Assembly: GCA_037442205.1 (NCBI GenBank)
Contig: JBBIQS010000044.1
Coordinates: forward strand, 1-64,000
Reading direction: 5' to 3'
From: JBBIQS01 sp037442205
GTDB taxonomy: Bacteria > Myxococcota > Myxococcia > Myxococcales > UBA5297
DNA: 64,000 nucleotides
In this document: positions 1 to 8,953 of the stretch, in pieces
Position numbering within the stretch: position 1 is the stretch's first letter
Layout of the letters: each line of letters opens with the position of its first letter
Notes under the pieces: model-generated
What the model was told of the DNA's origin: nothing
The model's input: only the letters and a program-made list of their open reading frames with translations
Databases searched by the model: none
Made by a program: the position numbers and the translations under genes

Positions 1-156
1 CGGGCGGTCCTTGATCTTCCCCGAGTTCGGGTTCGCCATCGTCAGCGGGCGGTCCTTGGTCTTGCCCGAGAACGGATTGGCCATGGTCAGCGGCCGATCC
101 TTCATCTTCCCCGAGCTCGGGTTTGCCATGGTCAACGGCCGATCCTTGATCTTCAT
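1..156 (-). CDS. Truncated gene for a 15-residue tandem-repeat protein
   Basis: The gene starts at ATG 156-154 with a GGAGAG ribosome site just upstream and runs off the left edge, so only 52 codons are visible. After MKI the peptide is a perfect-period repeat of KDRPLTMANPxSGK plus one variable residue (15 residues, 45 bp): three units and the start of a fourth are seen. The variable positions are S/F/N and M/T/I. Codons for the conserved residues differ between units (D as GAT or GAC, R as CGG or CGC, A as GCA, GCC or GCG), so the peptide is conserved while the DNA has drifted. No signal peptide precedes the repeats. I do not recognise the family; a multi-core peptide precursor, a binding-repeat protein or a structural repeat protein are all possible. 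Confidence 0.7.
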   Translation of the reverse strand, partial: MKIKDRPLTMANPSSGKMKDRPLTMANPFSGKTKDRPLTMANPNSGKIKDRP

Positions 157-410
157 TTTTCTCTCCGGAATCAGGGAAATCGCGACTTCCTGGTAATTAT
201 CGCAGGAGGCTGATCGAAGTTTCGCCCGATGTGAGCCCAGGGTCTCGTCCCCTGCAACCCCCCGGATCTAGACCACTTTCCAGCCCAGATTTCCATCTCG
301 TCGGCGCCGGCTGTCCCTGCGCACGAGCCGCGGTTCGCCGCGGCGCCAGAGCGGCTATGATGATGTGCCCCCGGGAAGGGACATCGCTCGGGGCGGCAAT
401 TGGAGCTGCC

Positions 411-1580
411 ATGCGTTCGCTCATTCTTGCGCTCCTCCGACTCGGATGCGCGCTCGCCGTGTCCTCGTGCGGCGGACCGTCGCTTCCTTCCGGCGTCACT
501 TGCCGCGACACCATCACCGTGGAGAAGGACGGGGCCGCGCTTTCCAGCACCCTGGCCGCCGCCCCTGCCGGCTCCTGCGTCCTGGCCAAGGCGGGCACCT
601 ACCGCGGCAACTTCGACGTCCCCGAGAACGTGCTTTTGCTTGGCGATAGCGCCGGCCCCACCGTGCTGCAGGGCGACGCCGACAGCGCCCCGGCGGTCCG
701 GCTGCACCCCGGCTCCGGCCTCTTCCGCGCCCAGGTGCTCGCTCCGTCCGGCCCCAAGGGCGTGGGCGTGTCGATCATCACCGGCCCGGTGCGGATCCAG
801 GACGTCGAGGTCAGCGGCGCCAGGTCGGTGGGCATCTACGCCATCTGCACCGAGGACTGCGGCCGCCCCGATCTGCTGTCGCGCCTGGACTCGGTCAGCA
901 TCCACGGCAACTCGATCGGCCTGTGGACCCAGGGAGCGCAGCTGCAGGTCACCGGCGGGCGGATCGCCGAGCAGATCCCGGCCAGCCTCACCTCGGGTCT
1001 CGGGGTCATTGCCAGCCACGGCGCCAAGCTGACCATGAACGGCTCGGTGGTCGAGAAGAATGGCTTCGTGGGCGTGCTCATCGACGGTGCCGGCGGCACC
1101 GAGGCGGCGTTGAGCGAGGTCAGCGTGCTCGACAACCAGGACCGCGGCATCTGGGGCCAGCAGCTGACCGGCACCTCCGCCGCCCCCAAGCTGACCGTCG
1201 AGCGCTGCAACATCGAGCGCAACCGCCTGGCGGGAATCGGCCTGCGCGCCAGCTCCGGGGCGCGGATCAGCGGCGGCCGCATCGCCGCCACCGGACCGGT
1301 GCAGGACGCCGCCGACGGGGTCGGACTGTTCGAGGGCACCGGACAGGTCCTGGTGGACGGGGTCGCCCTCAATCAGAACCAGCGCAGCCAGGTGCTGGTG
1401 GACAACGGCGCCGAGGGAATCGTCATCAGCAACTGCGACGTCCAGGCCGCCGGCAGCCAGCAGGGCGTGGTGGTGCAGGGCACCAACGCCGCCGTTCAGT
1501 CCAGCTCCGGCCAGACCAACCCGCGCGGCCTCGACGCGCTGCCGGTGCAAGCCGGGCAGGTGCCGCTGCCCGGCCTGTAG
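411..1580 (+). CDS. Right-handed beta-helix lipoprotein
   Basis: Exported lipoprotein of 389 residues; no enzymatic role can be assigned. The start at ATG 411 is chosen because a GGAG lies 6 bases upstream and the peptide then begins with a lipoprotein signal (MRSLILALLRLG..., lipid Cys about residue 20 in AVSSC). The same frame is open further upstream but without a signal. The body has short rungs of the form 'GVSIITGPVRIQDVEVSGA', 'SVGIYAI' and 'QVLVDNGAEGIVISNCDVQ', typical of parallel beta-helix (PbH1) repeats. It ends 4 bases before the stop of the convergent kinase gene. A similar but larger protein is encoded at 4522-7008 on the other side of the kinase, so the two may be functionally linked surface proteins. 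Substrate unknown. Confidence 0.75.
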   Translation: MRSLILALLRLGCALAVSSCGGPSLPSGVTCRDTITVEKDGAALSSTLAAAPAGSCVLAKAGTYRGNFDVPENVLLLGDSAGPTVLQGDADSAPAVRLHPGSGLFRAQVLAPSGPKGVGVSIITGPVRIQDVEVSGARSVGIYAICTEDCGRPDLLSRLDSVSIHGNSIGLWTQGAQLQVTGGRIAEQIPASLTSGLGVIASHGAKLTMNGSVVEKNGFVGVLIDGAGGTEAALSEVSVLDNQDRGIWGQQLTGTSAAPKLTVERCNIERNRLAGIGLRASSGARISGGRIAATGPVQDAADGVGLFEGTGQVLVDGVALNQNQRSQVLVDNGAEGIVISNCDVQAAGSQQGVVVQGTNAAVQSSSGQTNPRGLDALPVQAGQVPLPGL

Positions 1581-1584
1581 CCAA

Positions 1585-4440
1585 TCACGGGGCCACGGGA
1601 TGCGCGGCCAGCCAGGCATCGATCTCGGCCTGGCTGTAGCGGAACTCCTGCGAACCACAGCGGGAGTAGCTCTCGCGGGCCTGGCGGGCCAATTCCTGCG
1701 CCCGCGCGCGCTCGCGCGGAGTGCTCCACAGCGCCTTCGCCAACAAGAACCTGGCCCGGGCGCCGGTGGCGTCCACCTTCATCCCCTTCTTGCCCTCGCC
1801 GGCCTTGAGAGCCCGCTCCAACGGCTCGACCGCCTCGCGGAAGGAACCCTGCGCCACCAGCAGCTTTCCCAGCTGCGTGGCGTACTCGACCTGGCTCGGA
1901 TGATCGGCGGGAAGCTTGTCGAGGATCGCGCGCGCCTGCTCCAGCTTCGCCTTGGCCTCGGGATAGCGCCCCAGCTCGATCAGCAGCTCGCTCAAATCGC
2001 ACCATGAATCGGCGACCTTGGGGCTCTCCTTGCCGAAGGCCGCCTCGCGGATGGCCGCGGCCCGCTCGAAGTACGGCAGCGCCTCTGCGAAGCGCCCCTG
2101 GGCATAGTAGACGACGCCGATGTTGGCGGTGGCGACCGCGACCCGGAAGTGCTGGGGGCCAAGGACCCGCTCCAGCGTGCCCTGCACCCGGCGGTAGATC
2201 TGCAGCGCCTCCTCGAAGCGCCCCAGCGACATCAACAAATTGGCCAGGCCGTTGCGGGTCACCGCGGCCAGATCGCTGTCCGGGCCGAGCAGCTTCTCGC
2301 GCACTGCCAACGCGCCTTCGTAGGCGGCCAGCGCCTCGTGCGGCTGGCAGTTGCTGCGCAGCGCGCTGGCCAGCTCGTGCAGCGACTGGGAGATCTCCAG
2401 GCTCTCCGGATCGAGCCGCTGGCGCAGCGCCAGCGCGCGGCGATGGCCCTCGACCGCCTCGGGTAGATGCTGCTCAGCCTCCAGCACCAGCGCCTGGGCG
2501 CGCAGCAACTCGGCGCGCAGCTGATCCTGTCCTCCCTGCCGCTGGGCCTTGGCCTCGGCGAGCGCGCCCCAGGCGTGGGCCTCGCCGAAGCGCAGCTGCC
2601 GCGCCCCCAGCAACCGCGCCAGCTGGCCCATCCCGCCCGCCGCCAGCTCGTCCTGACCGCTGGCCTCGGCATCCGCCAGGGCCCGCAGCAGCGTCGCCTC
2701 CGCGCCCTTGAGATCGCCGGTGTGCTCCTGCAGCCGTCCCAGCAGCAGCCGCGCCTCGGCCTGGACCGGCAGATAGCCAGAGGCAGCAGCGGCACCGACC
2801 GCAGTCCCGGCGGCGGCCAGGCCGTCCTTGTACTTGCCGGCGGCGAACAGCGCGCGTGCCTGGTCGACCTGCCGGCTCGCCTCGTCGACCTTTGGGTGCT
2901 GCTCGGCAGTGGGCGGGGCCACCTTGGCAGTCAGCAGCTCGAGGTCGGCGCAGCTGCGCAGCGAGGGCAGGGAGCGCGCTGCCTGCGCCGCCCCGGCCAC
3001 CACCTCGGCGTCGGGGCGCGACAGGAGTGCGAGCAGGGCGCGGGCCTCCGCGCGACGGCGATCCAGGCAGGCCATGCGCAGCCCGAGCATCCCGTCGGAC
3101 TGCACGCCGCGGACTCGAGTCGCCTCGCAGGCCTCCTGGCGCATCGCCGCCCAGCCGATGAAGAAGGCATCCAGGCCGCGGCGAGTGAAGGTGAACGAGT
3201 CTTCTGAGTCGGCGCGCCCGCTGGCGAGGAAGGCCTTGTGCAACTGCTCCTGGCTGGCCGGATTCCAGTCCTGGGCCGCCTCGGCGGCGGCGCCGGCGCA
3301 CAGCCGCGCCGAGCGCTGGGACACGGCCCCGGCGAAGCCGACCGCGGCCAGGGCCACCGTCGCCGCGCCGATTCCCAGAGCCCACTTTCGCCGCCGCCGC
3401 CGCGGGATCTCCAGCGCCGCCAGCAGCTCGTCCGTCGAAGGGAAGCGCTGGCTGGGCACCACGTTCAGGCCGCGCTGCAGGGCCCGGCGCAGCCAGGCCG
3501 GGCAGGCGATGTCCTTGGGAGGCTCGTTGAGGCGCCACTCCGGCGGCGGCGCCCCCGGCGGCGGCGAATAGGGCAGCGAGCGAAACAGCGCCTCCCAGAG
3601 CACGACGCAGAAGCTGTACTGATCGGTGCGGGCGTCGGTCTCCAACCCCGCCAACTGCTCAGGAGCCATGTACCAGGGAGTGCCCATCACCGTGCCCGGC
3701 TGCGTGATGCGCCGGCGCGGCTTGAGCGGCGTGCTGGCCACTGGAACGATCGAGAGCGGCACCGCCTCGGCGCCGGCGTAGCGGGCCAGGCCAAAGTCGG
3801 TGACCCGGGGCCGTCCGTCCTTGCCGAAGAGGACGTTCTCCGGCTTGAAGTCGCGGTGGATCAGCGCCGCGCGGTGGGCGGCGGCCAGCCCCTGGCCGGC
3901 GGCGGTGAACACCGCCAGCACCTCGCGCCAGGAGCGCGGCTTCTTGAGCCACTCGCGCAGGGTGCCGCCCTCGAGCAGCTCCATCGCCAGGAACACCTGG
4001 CCGTCGACGGTGCCGATGTCGTGCACCGCGACCACGTTGGGGTGCGAGACCTGGGCGATGGCCTGGCCCTCGCGCAGCAGGCGCGCCCGGGCGTCGTCGG
4101 GATCGGCTCCCGGCTGCGGCTCGCGCATCAGCTTGAGGGCCACGCTCCGGCCCAGCCCAGGATCGAAGGCCGAGTAGACCACTCCCATCCCGCCCTCGCC
4201 GAGCTGGTCGATGACCAGGTAGCGCCCCACCGGAGACCCGCGCGACAGCCGCACCGTCTCCTTGATCGGCGGCCGGCGGACGGTCGGCGCGGTCTCGACC
4301 ACGACCGGCTTGATGATCTCCACCGAGCCACGGCAGGCGGGACAGTCGCGGACGTGCCGCTCGACCTCCGTGCGCGCCTCGTCGGGAAGGGCGCCCTGGA
4401 CGAAGCTCTTGAGTAATCCGTTCTCGGGACATCCGGGCAT
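1585..4440 (-). CDS. Zinc-finger / Ser-Thr kinase / TPR transmembrane protein
   Basis: Eukaryote-like protein kinase of 951 residues. Residues 29-36 carry an anti-sigma-like zinc finger (H29-x3-C33-x2-C36). The kinase domain spans about 73-344 with the glycine loop GEGGMGVVY (81-89), K103, HRD (195-197), DFG (215-217) and MAPEQ (258-262), so it should be active. A single membrane helix (about 353-373) follows, then a long C-terminal region with many TPR repeats (about 520-940) that would lie outside the cytoplasm. The zf-HC2 module is usual in anti-sigma factors and is seen at the N-terminus of some myxobacterial kinases. The gene is divergent from the beta-helix lipoprotein gene at 4522 (81-base gap holding both promoters) and convergent with the one at 411. 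Confidence 0.9.
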   Translation of the reverse strand: MPGCPENGLLKSFVQGALPDEARTEVERHVRDCPACRGSVEIIKPVVVETAPTVRRPPIKETVRLSRGSPVGRYLVIDQLGEGGMGVVYSAFDPGLGRSVALKLMREPQPGADPDDARARLLREGQAIAQVSHPNVVAVHDIGTVDGQVFLAMELLEGGTLREWLKKPRSWREVLAVFTAAGQGLAAAHRAALIHRDFKPENVLFGKDGRPRVTDFGLARYAGAEAVPLSIVPVASTPLKPRRRITQPGTVMGTPWYMAPEQLAGLETDARTDQYSFCVVLWEALFRSLPYSPPPGAPPPEWRLNEPPKDIACPAWLRRALQRGLNVVPSQRFPSTDELLAALEIPRRRRRKWALGIGAATVALAAVGFAGAVSQRSARLCAGAAAEAAQDWNPASQEQLHKAFLASGRADSEDSFTFTRRGLDAFFIGWAAMRQEACEATRVRGVQSDGMLGLRMACLDRRRAEARALLALLSRPDAEVVAGAAQAARSLPSLRSCADLELLTAKVAPPTAEQHPKVDEASRQVDQARALFAAGKYKDGLAAAGTAVGAAAASGYLPVQAEARLLLGRLQEHTGDLKGAEATLLRALADAEASGQDELAAGGMGQLARLLGARQLRFGEAHAWGALAEAKAQRQGGQDQLRAELLRAQALVLEAEQHLPEAVEGHRRALALRQRLDPESLEISQSLHELASALRSNCQPHEALAAYEGALAVREKLLGPDSDLAAVTRNGLANLLMSLGRFEEALQIYRRVQGTLERVLGPQHFRVAVATANIGVVYYAQGRFAEALPYFERAAAIREAAFGKESPKVADSWCDLSELLIELGRYPEAKAKLEQARAILDKLPADHPSQVEYATQLGKLLVAQGSFREAVEPLERALKAGEGKKGMKVDATGARARFLLAKALWSTPRERARAQELARQARESYSRCGSQEFRYSQAEIDAWLAAHPVAP

Positions 4441-4521
4441 CGGCCCGAATCTACACCGGGGGCAGCGTGGTAGAAATCAGTGGAATGAGCCGGCCGCGCC
4501 GGCCCTGCCCGCGAGCTCTCC

Positions 4522-7008
4522 ATGCGAATCGCCATCGCGCTCTTCCTGACCCTCGGGCTGTGCGCTTGCCCGGCCGGCACCCCCTCGACTTCCGACGCCG
4601 GGGACGGCATGCCCGACGCCGGCGCCGAGCCCTGCCCTCCCGGCCAGGCCCGCGGCGCTGACGGGGCCTGCGCCGCCGCCGGCTGGACCAGCTGCGCCGA
4701 GGGCTTCGCGGCCGATCCCTCGGGAGCCGGCTGCGCTCCGGTGATGCCGACCGCGGCCTGCCCCGCCGGGACCTACCCGGTGCTCGGCAAGACCGACTGC
4801 CAGCCGGTCGGAGTGCGCTCCTGCCCCGCCGGCTTCGTGCTCGATTCCTCGGGCTGGGGCTGCGCCCCGGTGTTGCCGCCGCAGCCGTGCAGCGGGGCCA
4901 CGCTGGACAAGCTCGGCTTCGCCGACTGCCAGCCGCTGGGGGATTGCGCCGCCACCTTCCCACCCGCGCAGGCGACCCTCTTCGTCGACGACAGCTACTC
5001 CGCGCCGCAGGTCGACGCGACCCACTTCACCACCCTCACCGCGGCGGTGGCGGCGGCCAGCGACGGAGCGGTGATCGCGGTGGAGGAGGGTCTCTATCCC
5101 GAGTCGATCCGACTCACCAAGTCGGTGAAGATCGTCGGCCGCTGCGCCGAGAAGGTGGTGATGCAGGGTTCCCCCAGCCCGACGAACAAGGGAATTGCCG
5201 TCGCCTCCGGGACGAGCGAGGTCTCAGGTCTGACGGTGCGCGGCTTCAGCATCGGCGTGATCGTCGGCGGCGGCGCCAAGCTCACCCTGAGCGGCAGCCT
5301 GGTGACTGGCAACCTGAAGGCGGGCCTGTGGGTGCAGGAGGCCGGGTCCAGCCTGCACGCCGTGCGCAGCGCCCTGCGCGACAATCTCGTCGACAGCAGT
5401 ACCGGCAAGCGCGGCGACGGCGCGCTGGCGGGCTTCGGCGCCGAGCTGCTCCTCGAGGAGTGCGCCCTCACCGGCAACCGGTCCACCGGCGCTTTCGGTC
5501 AGTCCGCTGGCACCAAGCTGGCGCTGCTGCGCTCGGTGGTGCGCGACACCAGGCCCAACGACCTGGGAGCGTGGGGACTGGGCGTCGAGGCCATGGATGG
5601 CGCCAGCGTCTCGGTGAAACAGAGCGCCATCCTGGGCGGCTCGGTGGCCGGATTCCTCGTGTTGACCGCCACCGGCGTGGTCGAGGAGAGCACCATCTCC
5701 GGCGTCCGCTCCGGCGCCGACAGCAACGGCGCCAAGGTTTCCGCCGGATTGGTGGAGCAGGGCGGCACGCTGACGGTCAGCGGCAGCACCATCGCCGACT
5801 GCGAGCAGCACGCCGCCTACCTCTCTCCCAGCGCCCAGGCGACCTTCAACGACCTGGCGATTCGGGGCATCGCCGAGTCGAGCGTCGGACCGGCGCTGGC
5901 GGTGGCTGTCGGGACCGGCTCGAAGCTGACTGCCAAGGGGCTGGCGCTGGTGGACAACCACGGAATCGCCCTCACCGCTCAGGACGGCGGAGAGATCACG
6001 GTCAGCGACTCGCTGGTGCGGGGAACGCTGCCGCTGGCGACGGTCCCGGGGAGCGGGTTCGGCGTCTCGGTTCGAGCCAGCGGCAAGATGACGGCCGCGC
6101 GGCTGGCGATGATCGAGAACGCCTCCGCGGCGTTCTCAGTCTCGGATCCCACTGCCAGCGCCACCGCGGAGGCGATGATCATCGTCGACACCAAGATCGC
6201 CCCGCTGGCCGACGACGCCTCGCGCTACGGCCTGGGAGTGAGGGTGGTCGAGGGCAAGCTCGACCTGAGCCGCAGCTACCTCAAGGGCAATGCCGGCGCC
6301 GCGGTGCTGATCGACTCCAAGGGCACCGAGGTGCGGATCAGCGACACCCTCATCCGCGACGGCGTCTTCACCGAGGATGGCCAGCGCGGCTATGGCATCG
6401 CGGTGCAGCACGAGGCACAGCTCACCCTGGAGCGGTCGGGCCTGGTCAACAACCGGACCGCGGGGCTGGCGATTACGCTCGGCAGCCGCGCGACGGTGAA
6501 GAGCACACTGGTCAGCGGGACCCTTGCCGACAGATTCGGCGACTACGGGTTTGGCGTGATGGTGAACGGCGCCGCGGCAGAGTTGGCCGACGTGGCATCG
6601 GTGCTAAACCAGCAGTCATCGCTGGTGGTATCTCTGCCGGGCGCCCAGGCAAAGGTCTCCGAGTCGATCCTGCGCGGGCCGAAGACCTCGATCGCCGGCA
6701 CCAAGAGCCTGGGGTTGGTGGTGGTGACCGGAGCACGCGCGGACCTGACCCGCTGCTCGCTCGAGGATCACCAAGAAGTCGGCATCGCGGTCGACGACGC
6801 CGCGGCGACGGTGGCCGCCAGCCAACTGGTACGCAACACCATCGGCATCAACGTCACCAGCGGCAGCACCCTGAGCGAGAAGGCAGCGGTCCCCGACGCG
6901 GTCGGCGCCACCGAGGTGGTCGTCACCTCGGACACCGTCTTCTCGGGGAACCAGACGCGGGTGGGAACCGGCTCCGTGCCGCTGCCGCCGATGCCGACCG
7001 CGTTCTAG
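4522..7008 (+). CDS. Large Cys-rich / beta-helix surface lipoprotein
   Basis: Exported protein of 828 residues with a lipoprotein signal (MRIAIALFLTLGLCAC, lipid Cys most likely residue 16). Residues about 30-150 contain three similar Cys-rich units (CPPGQ..., CPAGTYPVLG..., CPAGFVLDSSGWGC), followed by a very long region of right-handed beta-helix rungs ('GGGAKLTLSGSLVTGNL', 'QGGTLTVSGSTIADC') up to the C-terminus. There is no visible catalytic motif. It is divergent from the zinc-finger kinase gene and resembles the smaller lipoprotein at 411-1580. It is probably an outer-surface binding or structural protein; which ligand is unknown. Confidence 0.8.
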   Translation: MRIAIALFLTLGLCACPAGTPSTSDAGDGMPDAGAEPCPPGQARGADGACAAAGWTSCAEGFAADPSGAGCAPVMPTAACPAGTYPVLGKTDCQPVGVRSCPAGFVLDSSGWGCAPVLPPQPCSGATLDKLGFADCQPLGDCAATFPPAQATLFVDDSYSAPQVDATHFTTLTAAVAAASDGAVIAVEEGLYPESIRLTKSVKIVGRCAEKVVMQGSPSPTNKGIAVASGTSEVSGLTVRGFSIGVIVGGGAKLTLSGSLVTGNLKAGLWVQEAGSSLHAVRSALRDNLVDSSTGKRGDGALAGFGAELLLEECALTGNRSTGAFGQSAGTKLALLRSVVRDTRPNDLGAWGLGVEAMDGASVSVKQSAILGGSVAGFLVLTATGVVEESTISGVRSGADSNGAKVSAGLVEQGGTLTVSGSTIADCEQHAAYLSPSAQATFNDLAIRGIAESSVGPALAVAVGTGSKLTAKGLALVDNHGIALTAQDGGEITVSDSLVRGTLPLATVPGSGFGVSVRASGKMTAARLAMIENASAAFSVSDPTASATAEAMIIVDTKIAPLADDASRYGLGVRVVEGKLDLSRSYLKGNAGAAVLIDSKGTEVRISDTLIRDGVFTEDGQRGYGIAVQHEAQLTLERSGLVNNRTAGLAITLGSRATVKSTLVSGTLADRFGDYGFGVMVNGAAAELADVASVLNQQSSLVVSLPGAQAKVSESILRGPKTSIAGTKSLGLVVVTGARADLTRCSLEDHQEVGIAVDDAAATVAASQLVRNTIGINVTSGSTLSEKAAVPDAVGATEVVVTSDTVFSGNQTRVGTGSVPLPPMPTAF

Positions 7009-7328
7009 TCTGGCCGCGGAACGGGCATCTGGCGGAGAGAGCGGGTCGAAGCATCGATCGGAATGAGTGGCTGATGCGAAGGGGGAAGCCGGCGCCCGCT
7101 CCTCCTAACGCCCTCTGAGCACCGCGCCGAGGTCGATGCCGCTCTCGGCCGCCGAGGCGTGCCTGGCGCATCGGGACCCGGCCTATCGACTTCCGGTGCG
7201 CCGGGATGAACCGACTTCCCGGCATCGGAGCGGCACCTCGGCGCACATTCGCGCCGCTCTCGATGCTCGGTTCAATTGCGGATAGAGTGGCTGGGTGTCT
7301 TGCCCAAGTCACACAACCAGGAAATCCC
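7009..7328. other. Intergenic region (320 bp)
   Basis: No gene is seen here. An imperfect inverted repeat (7165-7174 with 7193-7202, 9 of 10 pairs, 18-base loop) could form a hairpin, but no T-tract follows it. The last part must contain the promoter of the gene starting at 7329; no clear -35/-10 pair stands out. Confidence 0.4.
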
Positions 7329-8150
7329 ATGCGCCCCCTTGCGATTGCCGGCACCCTGATTGCCCTCTTCACCGCCTCCGAAGCCCTCGCCCAGTGCAGC
7401 AAGGACACCGACTGCAAGGGTGATCGCGTCTGTGAGAACGGCCACTGCGTCCAACCGGGCCCGGCTGCCTCCGCCTATTCCCAGCCCCTGCCGCCTCCGC
7501 CGCCTCCGGCCGCGGCGCCGGCCCCCGCGGCAGCCCAGCCCGCCCCTGCCGCGGCTCCGGTCCAGGTGATCGTCAACAACAACGGGCCAGCAGCGCCCGC
7601 CCAGGCCCTGCGCCTCGAGGAGCCCAGGCTCGGGCGCACGCTGCCCAGTGCCGGAGGGGCGCTCGCCGGCGGCATCGTCGGCCTGGTGCTCGCCGGCCCG
7701 ATCTTCGCGCTCTCGGCCTCCGCCTCATCTTCGGGCTCGATCGGCCTGCACACCGCCTCGCTGCTCCTGAGCGTCATCCTCACGCCGATCATCGCTGGGG
7801 CCGGATCTGGTGCTCGCTCGGGCACCGACGTCCACGGCATCGTGGTGTTGCGCGTCTTCGGCTGGATCCTCTACGTCGCCGGAACGGTCGTCGGGGCGTT
7901 CGAGATGCTGACCTGGTACCTCAACCCATCCCAGCTCTCGGGCAGCACCATGCTCGCCGCGGGCTCCTGCCATGCCGCCTCGCTGCTGTTCTTCGTCATC
8001 GACGACTTCGTCTCGTTCGGACAGGTCAAGGGCTACGCCTCGCGCATGAAGACCGGGCAGGCGAGCCTGGAAGTGGGCCAGTACGTCTCGCCGATCCTCC
8101 TGGCCGACGGGAAGGTCGGGCTCGGCTACGGGCTGGCGGGGCGCTTCTAG
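7329..8150 (+). CDS. Cys-motif, Pro-rich linker, four-helix membrane protein
   Basis: Protein of 273 residues of unknown function. Start ATG 7329 gives a clean signal peptide (MRPLAIAGTLIALFTASEALA). Directly after it is a six-Cys motif (CSKDTDCKGDRVCENGHC), seen in many myxobacterial secreted proteins, then a Pro/Ala-rich linker (residues about 50-95) and four hydrophobic segments (about 115-240). The C-terminus (YVSPILLADGKVGLGYGLAGRF) recurs in a broken copy at 10964-11105. The same frame stays open upstream to 7206, but that extension has no signal-like character. It may sense or anchor something at the envelope; nothing in the sequence says what. Confidence 0.75.
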   Translation: MRPLAIAGTLIALFTASEALAQCSKDTDCKGDRVCENGHCVQPGPAASAYSQPLPPPPPPAAAPAPAAAQPAPAAAPVQVIVNNNGPAAPAQALRLEEPRLGRTLPSAGGALAGGIVGLVLAGPIFALSASASSSGSIGLHTASLLLSVILTPIIAGAGSGARSGTDVHGIVVLRVFGWILYVAGTVVGAFEMLTWYLNPSQLSGSTMLAAGSCHAASLLFFVIDDFVSFGQVKGYASRMKTGQASLEVGQYVSPILLADGKVGLGYGLAGRF

Positions 8151-8267
8151 ACACAAGCCGGGCGCTAGCCGTGTGGCGGGCGCGGGACGGGCTCTCGTGA
8201 GCGCGGCGCAGTTGCGCTTGGCTTTTGAGCCGCCGAAATGCCGGAGGTTCCGGAGGCGCGACTGGTA

Positions 8268-8306
8268 TCAAGGGAAGACCTGCGTCGGAGCGACCGCTGT
8301 CAGGGG
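8268..8306 (-). pseudogene. 3'-end remnant of a 'GYQGRLL'-protein gene
   Basis: On the minus strand these bases read PLTAVAPTQVFP-stop, matching the C-terminus TSAVAPAQIFP-stop encoded at 11181-11216. It lies in the same convergent position relative to the membrane-protein gene (7329-8150) as the intact 3' end at 11181 does to the broken copy at 10964-11105. It is therefore read as the residue of a duplicated gene pair. Only the last dozen codons are recognisable. Confidence 0.5.
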
Positions 8307-8427
8307 TCGGGCAACCGGGTTTCAATCGGTTGGCATCTCGGAACTGGCGCGCTCTCGCCCGCGCAATTCCGCGTGCCTGAACGATCCGCCGGCGTGGACT
8401 CCGCGAGGGCGGGTCCGTGGCCGCCGC

Positions 8428-8880
8428 TCAATCGTGGACGCAGCGAACGCAGCCGGTGGTCATCGTCAAGAACGAGGCCGAGACGCCGGAGGCGAAGTGG
8501 ACCATCCAACCGCTGCCGGCCGTTCCAGCAAGAGCCGTCGAGGTCCAGAAGAGCAGCGACGGGGTGCCTGGAAACGCCGTCGTGTCGGTTGCCGGCGCAG
8601 TGGCGGCGCGGAAGTCGATGATCGTCTCCAGCTCCTGCTTCGTCGGCAGGCGCCAACCGGAGGTGAGGGGCCCCGAGGTCAAGCTGGTGCAGTAGGTCGC
8701 CGCGGACAACTGCGTGTAGCTCGAGTTGTTGGGCGCGACGCCCTGCTGCCAGACCAGTTTGGTGACGGTGTCCTTTACGTTGCCCGAGTCGAGCACGAAG
8801 CGCCCCGCTGGCGCCGCCGCCCAGACCTCTGATGCCATGGTGACGGCCGCGGCGACGGCCATCGCTGCCATCCACTTCAT
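8428..8880 (-). CDS. DUF1566 (Lcl C-terminal domain) exported protein
   Basis: Small exported protein of 150 residues. The start at 8880 has AGGAG 7 bases upstream and yields a signal peptide (MKWMAAMAVAAAVTMASEVWA). The rest is a single DUF1566 domain: 'DTVTKLVWQQ', 'WRLPTKQELETIID', 'FWTST' and a C-terminal 'GCVRCVHD'. DUF1566 domains are common in secreted proteins with C-type-lectin-like or formylglycine-enzyme-like folds, but their role is not known. It is the last gene of a three-gene minus-strand operon whose middle member also ends in a DUF1566 domain, so the two may be partners or duplicates. Confidence 0.85.
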   Translation of the reverse strand: MKWMAAMAVAAAVTMASEVWAAAPAGRFVLDSGNVKDTVTKLVWQQGVAPNNSSYTQLSAATYCTSLTSGPLTSGWRLPTKQELETIIDFRAATAPATDTTAFPGTPSLLFWTSTALAGTAGSGWMVHFASGVSASFLTMTTGCVRCVHD

Positions 8881-8953
8881 GGGCTTCTCCTCGCGCCGTT
8901 CAGGCGACAGTCCGGAGGCGAGCGCGACGGGGCGCGCTGGTGAGCTGCGGCAC

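Noticed and set aside
171..1658. Long open frame antisense to the beta-helix lipoprotein (about 495 codons)
   Set aside because: It has a low-complexity Ala/Gly/Arg composition and no signal or ribosome site; GC-rich DNA commonly gives such antisense frames opposite real genes.
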